A stretch of 64,000 bases of DNA from Leptodontidium sp. MPI-SDFR-AT-0119 (taxonomy: Eukaryota; Ascomycota; Leotiomycetes; Helotiales; Leptodontidiaceae), in the NCBI GenBank assembly GCA_020726505.1, contig JAHLEZ010000005.1:682001-746000 (forward strand), given 5' to 3'. Positions 10,849-22,608 of this stretch are shown here, piece after piece (positions within the stretch are counted from its first letter, which is position 1; every line of letters starts with the position of its first letter). The translations under genes were made by a program, and so were the position numbers. A model generated the notes under the pieces. It searched no databases. It had not been told where the DNA came from and worked only from the letters and a program-made list of their open reading frames with translations.

Positions 10849-13800
10849 TGCGACAAGGTTTTATTGATTTCGTGGGGAAGATTGAGGCGTTTGGTATGTG
10901 CTTCAGCAGTCGGTGGCTGCGTGCGCGGGTTGGCTGAGCTGCAGCGCAGATCAATCGTCTGCAGTCAAATCCTTCTTGTCGCAAACTTCCGATGAAGTAG
11001 CTGGTCGCAGCAGGCTCTGGCGACGACGACGACAGTAGACAGTTCGTAAGGTTGTATCTATCCCTTGGGAGTCGAGGGTTGAATGTTGTGGTGGTTATGT
11101 CGAAGTCGTGACCTCAGTCTTTTTCTCTCCTGCCCTGTTCTGACAACCAGCCTCCTGCTCGTGTTTTGGGGCTGCTTTAGCTCCAGAAGGCGATGGCCCT
11201 TTCCCTTTTCCAGCCGCCCGTATCCAGGAACGCTTCCCTAATCCTCTCCACTTAAAATCCCGCCCACGCGCAATCAGGTGTCGAGTATCGCAAGTCGAGT
11301 GGATTGTTGATTATTATTATTCGAGGTTTGGCGATGGGGGGTGGTGAGTGAGTGAGAGAGTGTGTGCGGCGGAGGATGAGAGGTGTGCGAGCAGAGTTGA
11401 ATTAGAGAGGGAGAAGAAACTGCAGGACCACGAACATACGATAGGGTGAAATGTAATTAGATGAAAGGTGATTTCATGCCACGCTGGTCGACGGCCTAGT
11501 TTCGCCGTATGGAGCCAGGGGGTTGTCCTGCACCGAGATTATCTCCAAGAGCAACCAGCCACACACGAGAGTCCGCGTCGGGTTCTGGGATTTAACTGTT
11601 CGTGCAGTCGTCCAACTTGCAAGCCTAGGTTTGATGAACCGCTCAATGCCGATGAGACATTGCTTCTTATATCGCCGCTCTGGGGGTATATTTCTTTAAC
11701 ATATCAACGTCGGCCAGGAGAGGCCTTGTTGTCGGCACCTTTTCTATTCTTGCACAGCCCTGGTGGCCTGCAGTTTCAAGTTATGCACCCACCACTTTAC
11801 GTCTCCAGATTCGCCAGAGGCCCTGCATGCATTCGATCTCCAAGAGGAATCAATCCCCCTTCTGGGCCGCTGCGGACCGGGGCAGATCCAGGAAGAGCGG
11901 TGGCAAGGATGCCATCAACTCGTTGCTTTGCGGAAGGGTTGACGAGATTTGGAGATTCCTGCACGTCTCGGGCATGACAGGAGGCTTGAGGCTCATTACA
12001 ACGCGGGTCTAGAAGACTTCAACATGTTTCTAGAATCAATTATCGCGGTAAGATCTTGATGTTTCCAGGTTCGTCGAGATTCAAGAAGAGCCTCTTCTCA
12101 GTACAGAAAGTGTTATTGGTGTTTTGAGATGGTTGCCAGGGCAGTTAGTGAATAGGCATCTAAGCACGCTCATAGGCTGGAAATTCTCAAGTTCCATCCA
12201 ATCTCTGCTGTTCGTCTGATTATGCACGAGGATACGAGGAGGCTGTGAGAGGGAAGGATGTTGTTCTAGAACATTTGGAACTTGACAAACTCGTGGCTGT
12301 TGCTGAAAATAGTCGTGATCGTCCAACCTTTGCCTCTTGAACGACGACGACAGCTGAGGATGCTGCAGAACTTTGGGCTCTGATATGCAGCCTAGAAGCA
12401 ACAAGTCGACGAGCAAGATGAGGGTTGGAGAGATACCAGTCAGATGATTCAGGACATTTGCCCAGGTTGGGTCATATGTCGCGTGTACTTTTTTTAATCG
12501 ATGCTTGATGGCTGATCTGAAATACAGTAGTCCTGGGAAACATCGTCTTGATTCTGGGGATGTGGAGGTGGAGGTGGAGGCTAGGTAGAATCAAGTGATG
12601 ACAGTCATACCCAATTACCACAACGTACTGGGACTAGTGTTACTGCCAGGACTCCCTGAAGTAAGTGTGAGGCTATGATACGAACAGAATATGAAAGGAC
12701 TGCTTTAGAAGTGAATTCTGACGCTGGGTAACATTGGGAGACTTCATGGTGGTGAGAACATCATTAAAGTAGAAAAGGAAGCAGCAAGCGACACCAGTCA
12801 ATATGCATGACTGCTCCAGATATTTTTCTTCGTCTCACCAGTCTTGAATCTTCCGAAAACAAACCATACCTAGGTACCTGAACATTCAAGATGCTACAGT
12901 ATCAACTACTGGCGACTGACAAGATCGATATCAACAACCCCTCACAAATACTAGCATAGCATGGACATTATCAAAACCCCTATCGATATCGGTACCGGAG
13001 CGTTTGTTATCGATTGTGATGCTCAGCCGGAAGATCGTGGAGATGGGTGGGCGGATTGTGGCTTGAGGGTCCAAGGAGAGGAGGCATAAGCGAGCATCCA
13101 CATCCAACTGGGCACGCCTCAAAAAGGGGGATACCGAAAGCAAGGAGGCACGACTGAAGAGAGGGCTTAACGCTGCCGCGAGACAGGACACCAAAATTTG
13201 TACGCGTTTCCAGATTCTACCTTTAGGAACCCTTTCGCACTGGCGTTTGATTGGTTGGGAAAACATCACCTAACCTTACATATGTGGCTTTTTCTAACAC
13301 TTATTACTGGCAAGGCCTACACGAGGCGGATCCAATTTATGTCTGGCGAACCACCCACTAATTGCCTTGCAACAAAAAGTATCTCAATAGAAAGAGCTGC
13401 CCCCCCCTTACCCATTTTCCAAAGTCTTGAAGACTTCCGTGAATTAGGAAATATTTCATATGTCGCGCAAGTCGGGACCCCTTGGAGGTTCCTAATTCTC
13501 GCTTGGCTTCGCTGATCATAAATTTGACGAGCCTCGACATGGCGGCGTTATTGACTTCGATTTGACGAGGACCAGTTAGCTTCAATTACCTTACTTATCT
13601 GCTTATTGTGCAGTACCTTCGTACCTCCTGCCTCCCTTCAGCTCCTAGGCCCCGATAGGGGATGGTATGGTCAAGGCCCCCTCAGTCGAAGCACTCTATG
13701 CTTCGATATATCTACTTTGAATATATTATGCTCAGGAGCTCTCGAGGTCATGGTAGCTTGCTAGCACACAGGTTTTCTCAAATTTTTGGACAGCGTTCAT

Positions 13801-13972
13801 CACGTGCTCCTGCTTAACTCTACCAGACTTTTGGTCCGGCACTGCGTTAGGCAATAATGTTGTAGTAATAGGGGAAAAAGCATGCTGCCATTGGAACGTG
13901 CCGACTGTAGGAAATTCTACCATCCCTATGGGAGAATCTCTTATAGGCGTGAGAGCGTTGCCACCGTAGTGC
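10849..13972. other. 3.1-kb gene-poor stretch
   Basis: The right-hand promoter of CHS7 (CT/GA-rich to about 11460) is followed by sequence with no convincing gene. Two weak candidates exist: a plus-strand open frame at 11468-11977, and a minus-strand Gln/Pro/His-rich frame at about 12520-12081 that stays open upstream but lacks a clear start. Stop codons and lack of recognisable domains suggest decayed or noncoding DNA. A dispersed repeat copy lies at 13084-13131. A poly-C run occurs near 13403. Confidence 0.4.
13084..13131 (+). repeat. Dispersed short repeat, copy A
   Basis: This 48-bp block is about 90% identical to 15439-15485 (four substitutions, one 1-nt gap). The core shared by both is gcatccacatcca followed by ctgggca and gcctcaaaa. 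Both copies lie in the same orientation, flanking the lactate dehydrogenase gene. The flanks do not match convincingly, so it may be a remnant of a longer element. Confidence 0.75.
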
Positions 13973-15031
13973 CTACAACTCTTCCGCATACCCCGCGATC
14001 ACCTTCTTCAAACTCTCCGCCGATGCTTCCAGGAACAACTGTTCCTTCTCATTCAAATGAATCGGAAACGACGAGATGATCCCGTCCCGACCCAGAACCG
14101 CCGGCAAGCTGAGACAGCAACCAAACTCCTCGCGCCAATGACTGAGCGGCAGGACCTGTCGATGATCGAAGATGATGGCCTCGCAAATCCGAGCGGATAC
14201 AGCTGCGACTCCGTACGAGGTGAAGCCTTTGACTCGGATGATGGTCTCGGCTTTCATGCGTGTCGTGGTGGCGATCTCGTCGCGCTCGTCATCGGTCAGT
14301 GGGAGGACTTTGAGGAGGGGGGTGCCGTGGACGGTGGCTGCGGACCAGGCGACCTGGATATAGATTCAGCAGCGTCACTACTAGTTGGTGATACTGGAGA
14401 TCAGATCAAAGACCTACGCATTGAGAATCACCATGTTCTCCGATCACGAAAGCGTGGATGGAAGTATCTGCCACCTGTAAAATTCAGTCATGATCGCTTT
14501 CCGCTCTAGTATTCCCAAGGATACAGAAATAGAACCTACATTCAACCTACTTGCAAGAATCCTCTTGAGTCTGATAGAATCCAGCAACGTCCCCGAACCA
14601 AGCACCTGACTCTTCGGCAAGCCCGAGAACTTCTGCGCGAACAAGGTGAGAATATCCACCGGGTTCGCAACAATCAACAGGATCGCATCCTTCCGAATAG
14701 GCTGCAGGGAACTCAGGATGGATTTCAAGATCTTGAGGTTCCGATCGATGAGATCCAGGCGCGTGTCGCCTGGTCTCTGCTTCGCGCCGGCGGTGATGAT
14801 GATAATCGCGGCGTGCTGGGCGTCGGCGACCTTGCCTTGACGGATGCGTACGTTTGAGAGGAATGTGGCATCTGACAGGTCTTGAACTTGGGCTTTGCAC
14901 ATGTCCTCGTCGATGTCTATGAGGACGACGTCGGGGACGACTTGGCGCAGGAGGAGGGAAAACGCGACGGCTGAGCCTACGGATCCTGCGCCGATTACTG
15001 CAATGGAGTTTCCGGTGGGGGAGGTGGCCAT
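13973..15031 (-). CDS. NAD-dependent L-lactate dehydrogenase
   Basis: Three minus-strand exons (15031-14540, 14474-14418, 14353-13973) encode 309 residues. The Rossmann motif is GAGSVGSA (14-21). The active-site loop TAGAKQRPGDTRLDL has Gln85, which marks lactate rather than malate dehydrogenase (MDH has Arg there). The substrate-binding Arg lies in GTLLDSIRLK, and the catalytic His178 is in GEHGDS, placed on the 57-nt middle exon. It interconverts pyruvate and L-lactate with NADH in the cytosol (family knowledge). There is no organelle signal. The gene is divergent from the sugar transporter at 16356 and may share its promoter. Such LDHs are patchy in fungi, so horizontal acquisition is possible but not shown here. 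Confidence 0.93.
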
Positions 15032-15438
15032 GTTGAAGGGAAGGGATGTATGCTGATTGGGGGTTTGAAGGAAGAAGATGGATTTGAAGTTGAGGATCGA
15101 AGTACCTTATTGACTCGTGAGGCACATGCTAAAGTACGTATGTATGACTTTCCTCGCTCCCAAGAGCTGCACAGCTGCCTTACCGTTGAGGATCAATACG
15201 TCATTATCGATCCACGTCCAGTGTACCCAAACGCAGGTTGAATATTTATTCGCAATCTTGTCTTGAGTGTTGTTGTACTAACCACGTTGTTCAATTGAGG
15301 AGTTTATGGGTCCGAGCAGCGAGCACAGCACGATGTCTGCACAAAGCTTCGATGAATTGGTCGGAATGATATTTTTCCGCACTGCAAAATGTACTATCAA
15401 AGACGCTAGCAAATTACAAACCCCGTAAATGTAGGTTA

Positions 15439-15485
15439 GCATAAGCACGCATCCACATCCACCTGGGCAAGCCTCAAAAGGGGGA
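15439..15485 (+). repeat. Dispersed short repeat, copy B
   Basis: This is the second copy of the element at 13084-13131, in the same orientation. It lies in the LDH/sugar-transporter intergenic region, roughly 400 bp upstream of LDH and about 400 bp before the open stretch that could encode the transporter N-terminus. Confidence 0.75.
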
Positions 15486-15842
15486 ATATGCCAAAAGGGG
15501 CCCATTCCCGTCTGAGCGGATCCGTCACATGACGCCGGCAGGGGGTGACCTCCACTCCACTCAGGGCAAGCAGGTCAGCGTCATTCTCCCCAGAACACCC
15601 CGTAACTGTGCAGTCTCGTGCCAACATCTCCAGCTCCAATTCCTACTTACTACGCCTTGATTGCCTATCTTTGTGCATCTGATAGTCACCTGCTGGCCAT
15701 TCATCCGCTCCACGCGCACCTCGATCATTCATGCATCTGTCCCACTTTTCCCGTTGACGCTTTTCATGGCTGCACTCCCTTGAGCTACTTGACGAACTCC
15801 CGAGAGGACCCTGCCTGGCCTTGTATTTGACGACTGGATTGA

Positions 15843-16355
15843 CTGACCAACTCGAACGACCCTCGACTTCCCCCCATCCCCAACGCGGAGGACTGCTGCA
15901 AAACAGTCCTAACCTTCACGATTCCTTCTCCAAAGCCTCCCCGTCGTCCTGCCAATATACCACTGAGAACCTTATCAACCCAAGCCTCCCGTTCCGACTC
16001 CCACTCTGCTGCGCTGCTGGGCCGGAATTCAGAAGAAAAGCAGGGCCGCCGGTCTTCCCTCTCGAGATCGTCGTCGCCCAGCTCCGAGTTTTCCTGGAGT
16101 GACACTGGTGATCTTGCAGAACAGTTGGCGGATGCTGAGGATCCACTGCAGATAAAACTGCGTGCATCCCTCGACGAGCAAGTCTTTGGAGGTTCCTCGA
16201 AACGGGCTTCTCGGCATAAAAAGGTCCGATATCACGACGACCACGACAACTTTGAACCCAAAGACTATCATCCTGGACTCGTTAAGGAGGAGATTGAGAT
16301 ACCCAGTCCGGGTCCGCGGTATATCACAAGGGCAGAACATATCCTAGCCGCCATC
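15843..16355 (+). other. In-frame 5' open extension of the sugar transporter
   Basis: There are 171 stop-free codons in the transporter frame between a TGA at 15840 and ATG 16356, without a methionine. The composition is coding-like: Pro/Arg/Ser-rich, then DTGDLAEQLADAEDPL, then a Lys/His/Asp-rich part. It most likely encodes a cytoplasmic N-terminal extension whose initiating exon I could not locate. Two nearby ATGs (about 15750 and 15768) run into stops without usable donors. Confidence 0.5.
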
Positions 16356-18286
16356 ATGTCGGGAGGAGAAAGGCAGATGCATGGCCTGACGGGCAAGCCA
16401 TTAGTGTAGGCAGAGGAGATCCCACGTCAATGGTACTTGCTGACAATGGTCTAGATACTTCACAAGTATATTTGTATCCTTAGGTGTATTTCTTTTTGGT
16501 TATGATCAAGGTGTCATGTCGGGCATCATCACGTAAGTCTCCAGCTTCGTTGACTTCTCAATGGTCCCAGCTAATATCTCCACAGCGGCCCCTTCTTTAA
16601 AGACTACTTCAATCAACCCACAAAGGCGGAGGTGGGTACTATGGTAGCTATCCTCGAAGTGGGAGCATTCATTTCGTCCCTGTGTGTTGGAAGAATAGGA
16701 GACATTATTGGGCGGAGAAAGACAATTCTATATGGTTCTATGATATTTTTCGTCGGCGGTGCCCTGCAAACATTCGCCAATGGAATGCCAATGATGCTGC
16801 TGGGTCGAATCATTGCTGGTGTTGGTGTTGGCATGCTATCAACAATTGTGCCAGTCTATCAGTCCGAGATCTCACCTCCACACAACCGAGGCAAGCTCGC
16901 ATGCATCGAATTCTCTGGGAACATCACTGGATATGCGACTTCCGTTTGGGTCGACTACTTTTGCAGCTTCATCAACAGCAACTACTCATGGAGAATTCCC
17001 CTGTTGATGCAGTGCGTTATGGGAGCACTTCTTGGCTTAGGAAGTCTGGTTATTGTCGAGTCGCCAAGGTAGGATTGTGACCTCAAAATACACCGGATAG
17101 TACTAATTCTTCTAGATGGCTGTTGGATAATGACCATGATGAGGAGGGTATTGTTGTTATTGCCAATCTCTATGGAGGAGGAGATATTCATAACGCCAAG
17201 GCAAGAGACGAGTACAGAGAAATCAAGATGGATGTTTTGCTTTCAAGACAAGAGGGAGAAAAGTCCTACTCTGATATGTTCCGACGATACAGGACTCGAG
17301 TCTTCATTGCCATGTCCGCCCAAGCCCTTGCGCAACTCAACGGCATCAACGTCATTTCGTACTATGCCCCGTTGGTCTTTGAATCAGCCGGTTGGATTGG
17401 TCGCCAAGCCATTCTCATGACTGGAATCAACGCCATCACATATCTCATGTCATCAGTACCGCCATGGTACCTTGTGGATCGATGGGGTCGACGTTTTATT
17501 CTTCTAAGTGGTGCGGTTGCCATGGCGGTGTCACTATCACTCATATCCTACTTCCTGTTCTTGGATATCCTAATGACACCGACCCTTGTTGTTATCTTCG
17601 TCATGATCTATAATGCCGCCTTCGGATTTAGTTGGGGACCTATTCCCTGGCTGTATCCCCCCGAGATTTTACCCCTTAGCATTCGATCCAAGGGTACTAG
17701 TTTGTCTACCGCAACCAATTGGGCATTCAATTGGCTTGTAGGAGAACTTACTCCGGTGCTACAGGAATCCATCAAATGGCGCCTCTACCTCGTGCACGCC
17801 TTTTTCTGTGTCACGAGTTTCGTTGTTGGTAAGTGATCCTCCTCCCCCCTTCGCTAGGCCAAACCGGCTAATCAACCCCTAGTATATTTCATCTACCCAG
17901 AAACCGCCGGTATAAGATTAGAGGACATGGACATCCTATTCGGCGACGCCACCACCGCGATGCCAACACCCCAAACGCGAGCCGAAGTGGGATCACTGAT
18001 GGGAGCCAGCTCGCCCGTCCCATCAATGGATCTGAGAAGAGGTATTCAAGGCTCAGGTCCGCCTGGTCTTGGTGCTTCTAACGCTATTCCAGGTCTTGAT
18101 ATCGACCCTCCACACGTCAATATCAAGAATGGAAAGCCACAGTACGCCGACGACAACGAGTCAACGAACGAGGGTGTTGGTGGCTGGATCTCGAGGATGG
18201 TGAAGAGGAATGGGGAGGGCTCGAGCAGGTCGAGTGTGAAGAGTGGGAAGTATAAGCCGCTGAATGATGAGGAGGGTGATGATTGA
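16356..18286 (+). CDS. MFS sugar transporter
   Basis: Exons 16356-16405, 16455-16532, 16586-17068, 17116-17828 and 17883-18286 give 575 residues from the first in-frame ATG. Twelve hydrophobic helices carry the sugar-porter signatures: GYDQGVMSG, GRIGDIIGRR, an ESPRWLLDND motif, QLNGINVISYYAP, WGRR and PETAGIRLEDMD. The C-terminal cytoplasmic tail is long, hydrophilic and Ser/Gly-rich. The frame stays open upstream without any ATG back to 15843. That stretch reads as a protein-like, Ser/Arg- and acid-rich tail (for example SWSDTGDLAEQLADAEDPLQ) running straight into the ATG. The true start is therefore probably in an unseen upstream exon. The substrate is likely a hexose or related sugar; it cannot be specified. 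Confidence 0.9.
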
Positions 18287-18946
18287 ATTGGATGAGAGGT
18301 TCTGGTAACGGAAGAGCTTCATGGATTGTGCTGTATTGGATTTTGGATTGGACATGGAAATGGAGATAAAACAATAGAACAGCATGGCACGGCATGGCAT
18401 GGTAGGGCGTACATGGAAAGAGAGGTTAACTTAGGTGCTACCGCTGAGCTTTCTGCTGGCTATGAAGAGAAGTTGGAGATCGTGTATCATGCATGACGGT
18501 TAGATGGAGCGAGCTCGAACCGAATCGAATAGACAGACAGACAGGACTATGCGGTGTGGGTATTCAATGTACAACTTTGGGACTGGATTTTGTTTTTGTT
18601 TCTATTTCTGATTTCTCGTTCCCGAAACCCTGTGATCTATCCGACTAGCTGTCTAGTGACTCAGGTCTGTCCATCATAAGGCCGGAAAATAGCAAACCAT
18701 GTACATATCTTAGTCTTTTTGCCTCGAACTTGAAGAAACGGGTCCATTGTGTTATTCCTACAACCCTACAAACCCCTCTCTATGGGGCATGCATCCATAT
18801 TCTGAGGTAGCAGGGCTCGTTCCAGCCCCCCATCATCATTCCCCGGGATCCAAACATGTCCGTCGAATTAATGCCTTACTATCTTAGCAGTAGTGGGTTT
18901 CCCTCCGCCGGCTAGCTACAGTGCACCATGTTTTAAGCTACTGTGC
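18287..18946. other. Convergent intergenic region
   Basis: This lies between the 3' ends of the sugar transporter and the DCAF4-like gene. It includes short imperfect repeats (ggcatgg near 18390, agacagacagaca near 18530) and no gene. Confidence 0.5.
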
Positions 18947-21065
18947 TCAAAGATGTGGAAACGTCATGCTGTACTCCGTAGGGAAAGACTCGATACTAGA
19001 AGGGCCTCCATACGATGCCTGTTCAGAATCATGCTCGCCCCAGGCATATCGCTGTATAACAGGTCTCTGTCCCACATATAGACTCTTCATACCACTATCC
19101 GTATCCCTCGCAAACCTCAGACACTTCACCAACCAGTCCGTATCGTTCTTATATTGGAAGCCGAATGCGTGAGGTGAGTCAAGTTTGTGCCCGCCGTGAA
19201 GCGAGAACAGCTGTACCGAGGGGTGGTATTCATCGGCTTCTTGCGCGGCTGCTACGATGCCTGCCTCGAGATCGATGTCGAACCCTGCTTGGTGGCTTGC
19301 AGTGTTGTGGTAGTCGGGGTATTTGAGGATGGGACTGGTGGCTGTTCTGGTCTGTCGTTTTCGTTTCGAACGGGGGACTGGACTTGTGGACACTGGGTCC
19401 ATCTTGCGGAAGCGCAGGTCGTATTGGCAGAGGCTGGAGTTGAGGCCGCTGACGATGAGGCGGTGTTGATCCAGTTGTCGGATGTGTGTTATTGAACTCG
19501 GGTGTGTGATCGTGTCGTAATCTAAGGGTGGCATGGGGAGTCGGAGGTCTGTGATACTAAGGATTCCTCTTCGGCCTCCGGATAAAAGTACTGAGGGACT
19601 ATCTGATAAGAACTCGACGGCAAATATGTCTTCTAGGTGGTCTCCCGGATTGGGCGTGACGAAGGTTGTGTTGTATGCTCCATGCTTGTCGGTTGCTAAA
19701 ACGCCGACACTTGTACCGAAGGCAAAGAGAAAGTTAGATGCTGATGGAGCTGCTGTCGAGGAGAAAATGGAGACACCTGGGCCTCGTGTATGGCCAGGGC
19801 CTATGTTAACAAACCTTTGACTATTAGGGTGATCTAAACATGCCGTCAGCTTGTCACTTCAAAAGATGAGTTCGATTCATGCCGAACGATGTGAGTATTC
19901 GCTGGTTTGAGGAGAGCCCAAGTTCCATCGTTGCAATGCAGTGATGGTCAAAGAGAGAAGAGGAAATGGATAAAAGTCGAACCAGGAGACAAGGATCACC
20001 TGAGGGCATTTCTCGCTCAGATTATCGCATTCTGGGTTTAAACAAACAGAAATCAACTAATCTGACTGATTGTGCACTGCTCAAACATGCAGGTACAAAC
20101 TTTGGTCGCACCAGGGCACCGGCCCGCTAGGTATGCCGTCATGAAGCCGATCATCAAAAGGAAGTGTAAACAGTCCTATGACCATAAGGACCTGGGAAAA
20201 TCAACAACTTACCATCCGGGTCATCCACGCCATCCATAGAAATATCTCTGATCATGATCCCATGGTTGGTGAATCTTGATAACCATGTCGTAGCTTGAAA
20301 TTGCTTCGTCTCATGTACGCAAACAGAAGTGACGTCCGTTGTTCGAGGCCGATCTAGTATCATGGTTCCAGAATACCATTCAAGACCAAGTCGAAAGTTT
20401 TGAGACGAGGGATCTCTTTTCTTCAGGTCACATCGAGACATCTCAATAACACCATTAGCAACTACACCTAGTTAGTAATCAAAATCAGGAACGCTTCTCA
20501 CAATTTGCACGACTAGACAGTGAGCCGATCCAACGCTCTAGCCGTGACCTTGAAACACATGCTGGGTGATCAAGAATGTCATAGAGGGGTTTGATGTGAA
20601 TGGAATCTTACCGAGTCTGAAGTCAATAACCGAGGAACCAATTTCTGGTCTGTAAACGATGGTAAACATGCCAGAACCACCCGCAACCCGTCCTTCATCG
20701 ATCAGGACATGCCCTTGCCGAACAAGGCCTCCAGCGAGAATCTTAGCGGGTTCGAGTCCATCGTTGCCATACTCCCTCTGCAGAGCTCCACCGATAAGTG
20801 GCTCTGTCAAGAGTTTCGATTGTTGAATCCGGTGTTTTTGTCGCGCCTGGTCTCGTGCAGCTTTGGCTTCTTTCTCGTCACGCAGTTTTCGCCGTTTGAC
20901 ATCCTGGCTGGAATAAACAGAACTCGCTGGCCCGGCACTACTGGGTTGAATCTTGAAATATTTCTGCTTGTCTTGATCTAGAAGCGTGTGAGTGAAAATT
21001 CTGGGATATCAAGGGATTCACAGACCATAGTACATGCCCGGAATGTCTCCGACAAACCCTGCCAT
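18947..21065 (-). CDS. DCAF4-like WD40 protein
   Basis: Four minus-strand exons (21065-21026, 20977-20612, 20467-20213, 19833-18947) encode 515 residues. The N-terminus IPGMYYDQDKQKYFKIQ is the hallmark of DCAF4/WDR21 proteins, where it precedes a basic helix and a WD40 propeller. Propeller-like segments include SVGVLATDKHGAYN and VLLSGGRRGILSITDLR. DCAF4 proteins are substrate receptors for CUL4-DDB1 ubiquitin ligases (animal and plant knowledge); the same role here is inference. The third intron is 379 bp, long for this window, but its use is supported. It joins a canonical GTAAGT donor to a CTGAC-branch TTTAG acceptor in phase, and no intermediate exon keeps frame. The first donor is a weaker GTCTGT. 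Confidence 0.85.
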
Positions 21066-21466
21066 ACCTTCAACGTTCGTGGATGTTACCGCCGAAAATA
21101 TGCGTTTCCAAGGAGTTGTTGAATATAATGGAGCGCATCGAACATCATCCCGCGTTAATTACGAATACTTGTGACTATCGAAAATTCGGAGTTTTGTTTT
21201 GGCAATGAAGAAAGCAAAGAGGTGGAAAGATCACAGGACGAGGGTTGATGCCGCTTATCTACACGATACTTTTTGCTACAGCCACGCGAAGCTAGAAAGC
21301 GGGCAGCTGCTACCCCTCTATGGGGCTCTCGTCGGTCCTTCTCTCGCTTTTAAACTCTCACCACCCCAACTCTCTTTCAACGCTTCTTCTCAATTGCTCT
21401 CTCTACTCAATTGTAACTTTTTGGCCATTCCTCTCCTCCCAGAATATCCGGTTTCAAGCAGCAATC
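21066..21466. promoter_or_regulatory. Divergent promoter, DCAF4-like / ABM-fold gene
   Basis: A 401-bp spacer separates the two start codons. The right half is CT-rich and probably contains the transcription start region of the ABM-fold gene. No specific binding site is claimed. Confidence 0.4.
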
Positions 21467-21859
21467 ATGGTCTATACACTCACCGTCCACCTCTATGCAA
21501 ACGAAAAGCCCGACTCCATTGAGCGCATCAAGGCCAAACTCATTGAGGCTGCTCGGATTTACCGCAAGGACAAGGAGACCGTCGATTGGCTTGTGATGCA
21601 AGACGTCCATGACCCAAGAGCATTTACCATTGTTGAGCGTTTCGAGAACGAGGGTGTATGTTTTCCTCCTTTCTGTAGCTTTTCTATTGCATTCCACAGT
21701 TGGGCTAACTTCTTCTCTACCCAGTCCCAGAAATACCACTTGGAAAACCCGTACTGGCAGACCTTCGATCCATATGTCATCCCGCTCTTGGACAAGAAGA
21801 TGGACCTTCGCAGACATGAAGAGTTAGATACCAGTGAAGATGTTGTGGTTCCGGCATAG
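21467..21859 (+). CDS. Small ABM-fold (dimeric alpha/beta barrel) protein
   Basis: Exons 21467-21655 and 21725-21859 encode 107 residues. The start MVYTLTVHLYANEKPDSIERIKAKL and the later FTIVERFEN followed by SQKYHLENPYWQTFDPYV match the antibiotic-biosynthesis-monooxygenase/LsrG-like fold: a beta strand, a helix, a central RFE strand, then an aromatic segment. Family members are small cofactor-free oxygenases or heme/quinone-related proteins. Which activity applies cannot be read from the sequence. An alternative acceptor six bases downstream would remove two residues (Ser-Gln). It is divergent from the DCAF4-like gene. Confidence 0.82.
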   Translation: MVYTLTVHLYANEKPDSIERIKAKLIEAARIYRKDKETVDWLVMQDVHDPRAFTIVERFENEGVCFPPFCSFSIAFHSWANFFSTQSQKYHLENPYWQTFDPYVIPLLDKKMDLRRHEELDTSEDVVVPA

Positions 21860-22608
21860 ATGGGTTAGGCTTGTACAGGAAATGCTTGTTGCTGATGCCC
21901 GTCTTAACGAGAAATATGAAATATGGGTTCCTTTTGGTGCTTGAAAATAGCTTTGGGTTGTTGATTCAGTCAATTGGGATGTTTTTAAACGGCATGGCGA
22001 TGGCGGTTCGGGGTATGGAAGGGGATCCTTGGGAATGGAGGGAAATGTTGAGTTCAAAATGTGGATTACAGCTGAATTTGATGGCATTTATTGGATATGA
22101 ATGCGATTGTAGATACATCCTCCAATTCTCATGTTGCTCCGCCTGTTCCTGATACGTACGTACCGCGGTTCACGGAAGCTCAAGAAAATGTGTAAAGTTC
22201 TCAGCCTTGTGGCACAACTCACAGTCGAGACAATACAGGGGAGTTACTTCGGGGATGCCTTAAACTTCAGATACCTCAAACTTTCCGTTCAATCTAGAAA
22301 AGATTAATTCTATATTCCCTCAATCCAAATTTATTCTCCTTGCATTCTCATTGGCACGAAATACAATCGCACTGTGTAGGCGAATTAAAGTCCTTGGGCT
22401 TTCAGCCTTGTCGCTTCGCTTTCGCAACCGCGTCGTTCTTTGTCTCCCGACCCGACAATTCGTTACTCCTTGCAACCACAACACCTCGCCTTCCTCGCGA
22501 CAACGCCCTTCCGTCTCCTACGGCGCGCACTCTTTTCTTTCTCCCCTTTACTGTTGAGCGTGATGCGAAGAGCATCTATTCTTGCTTTGGCGCTCTCAAC
22601 TTTCCATC
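21860..22608. other. Intergenic, promoter of the large WD40 gene
   Basis: A plus-strand open frame (22340 onward) merely extends the next gene's second exon backwards through its intron. The CT-rich sequence from about 22430 to 22608 looks like the promoter and leader. Confidence 0.45.

Noticed and set aside
11468..11977. 169-codon plus-strand open frame
   Set aside because: Pro/Arg-rich with no domain; overlapping frames are equally open, as expected for GC-rich noncoding DNA.
12081..12520. Minus-strand Gln/His/Pro-rich frame that stays open upstream
   Set aside because: No start codon, no convincing exon partners and no family similarity. Kept only as a remark in the gap description.
19834..19900. 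B-box-like gttcgattc in the DCAF4-like intron, suggesting a tRNA
   Set aside because: No A box, acceptor stem or anticodon arm could be built on either strand. The possible T-arm stem has the wrong loop register.
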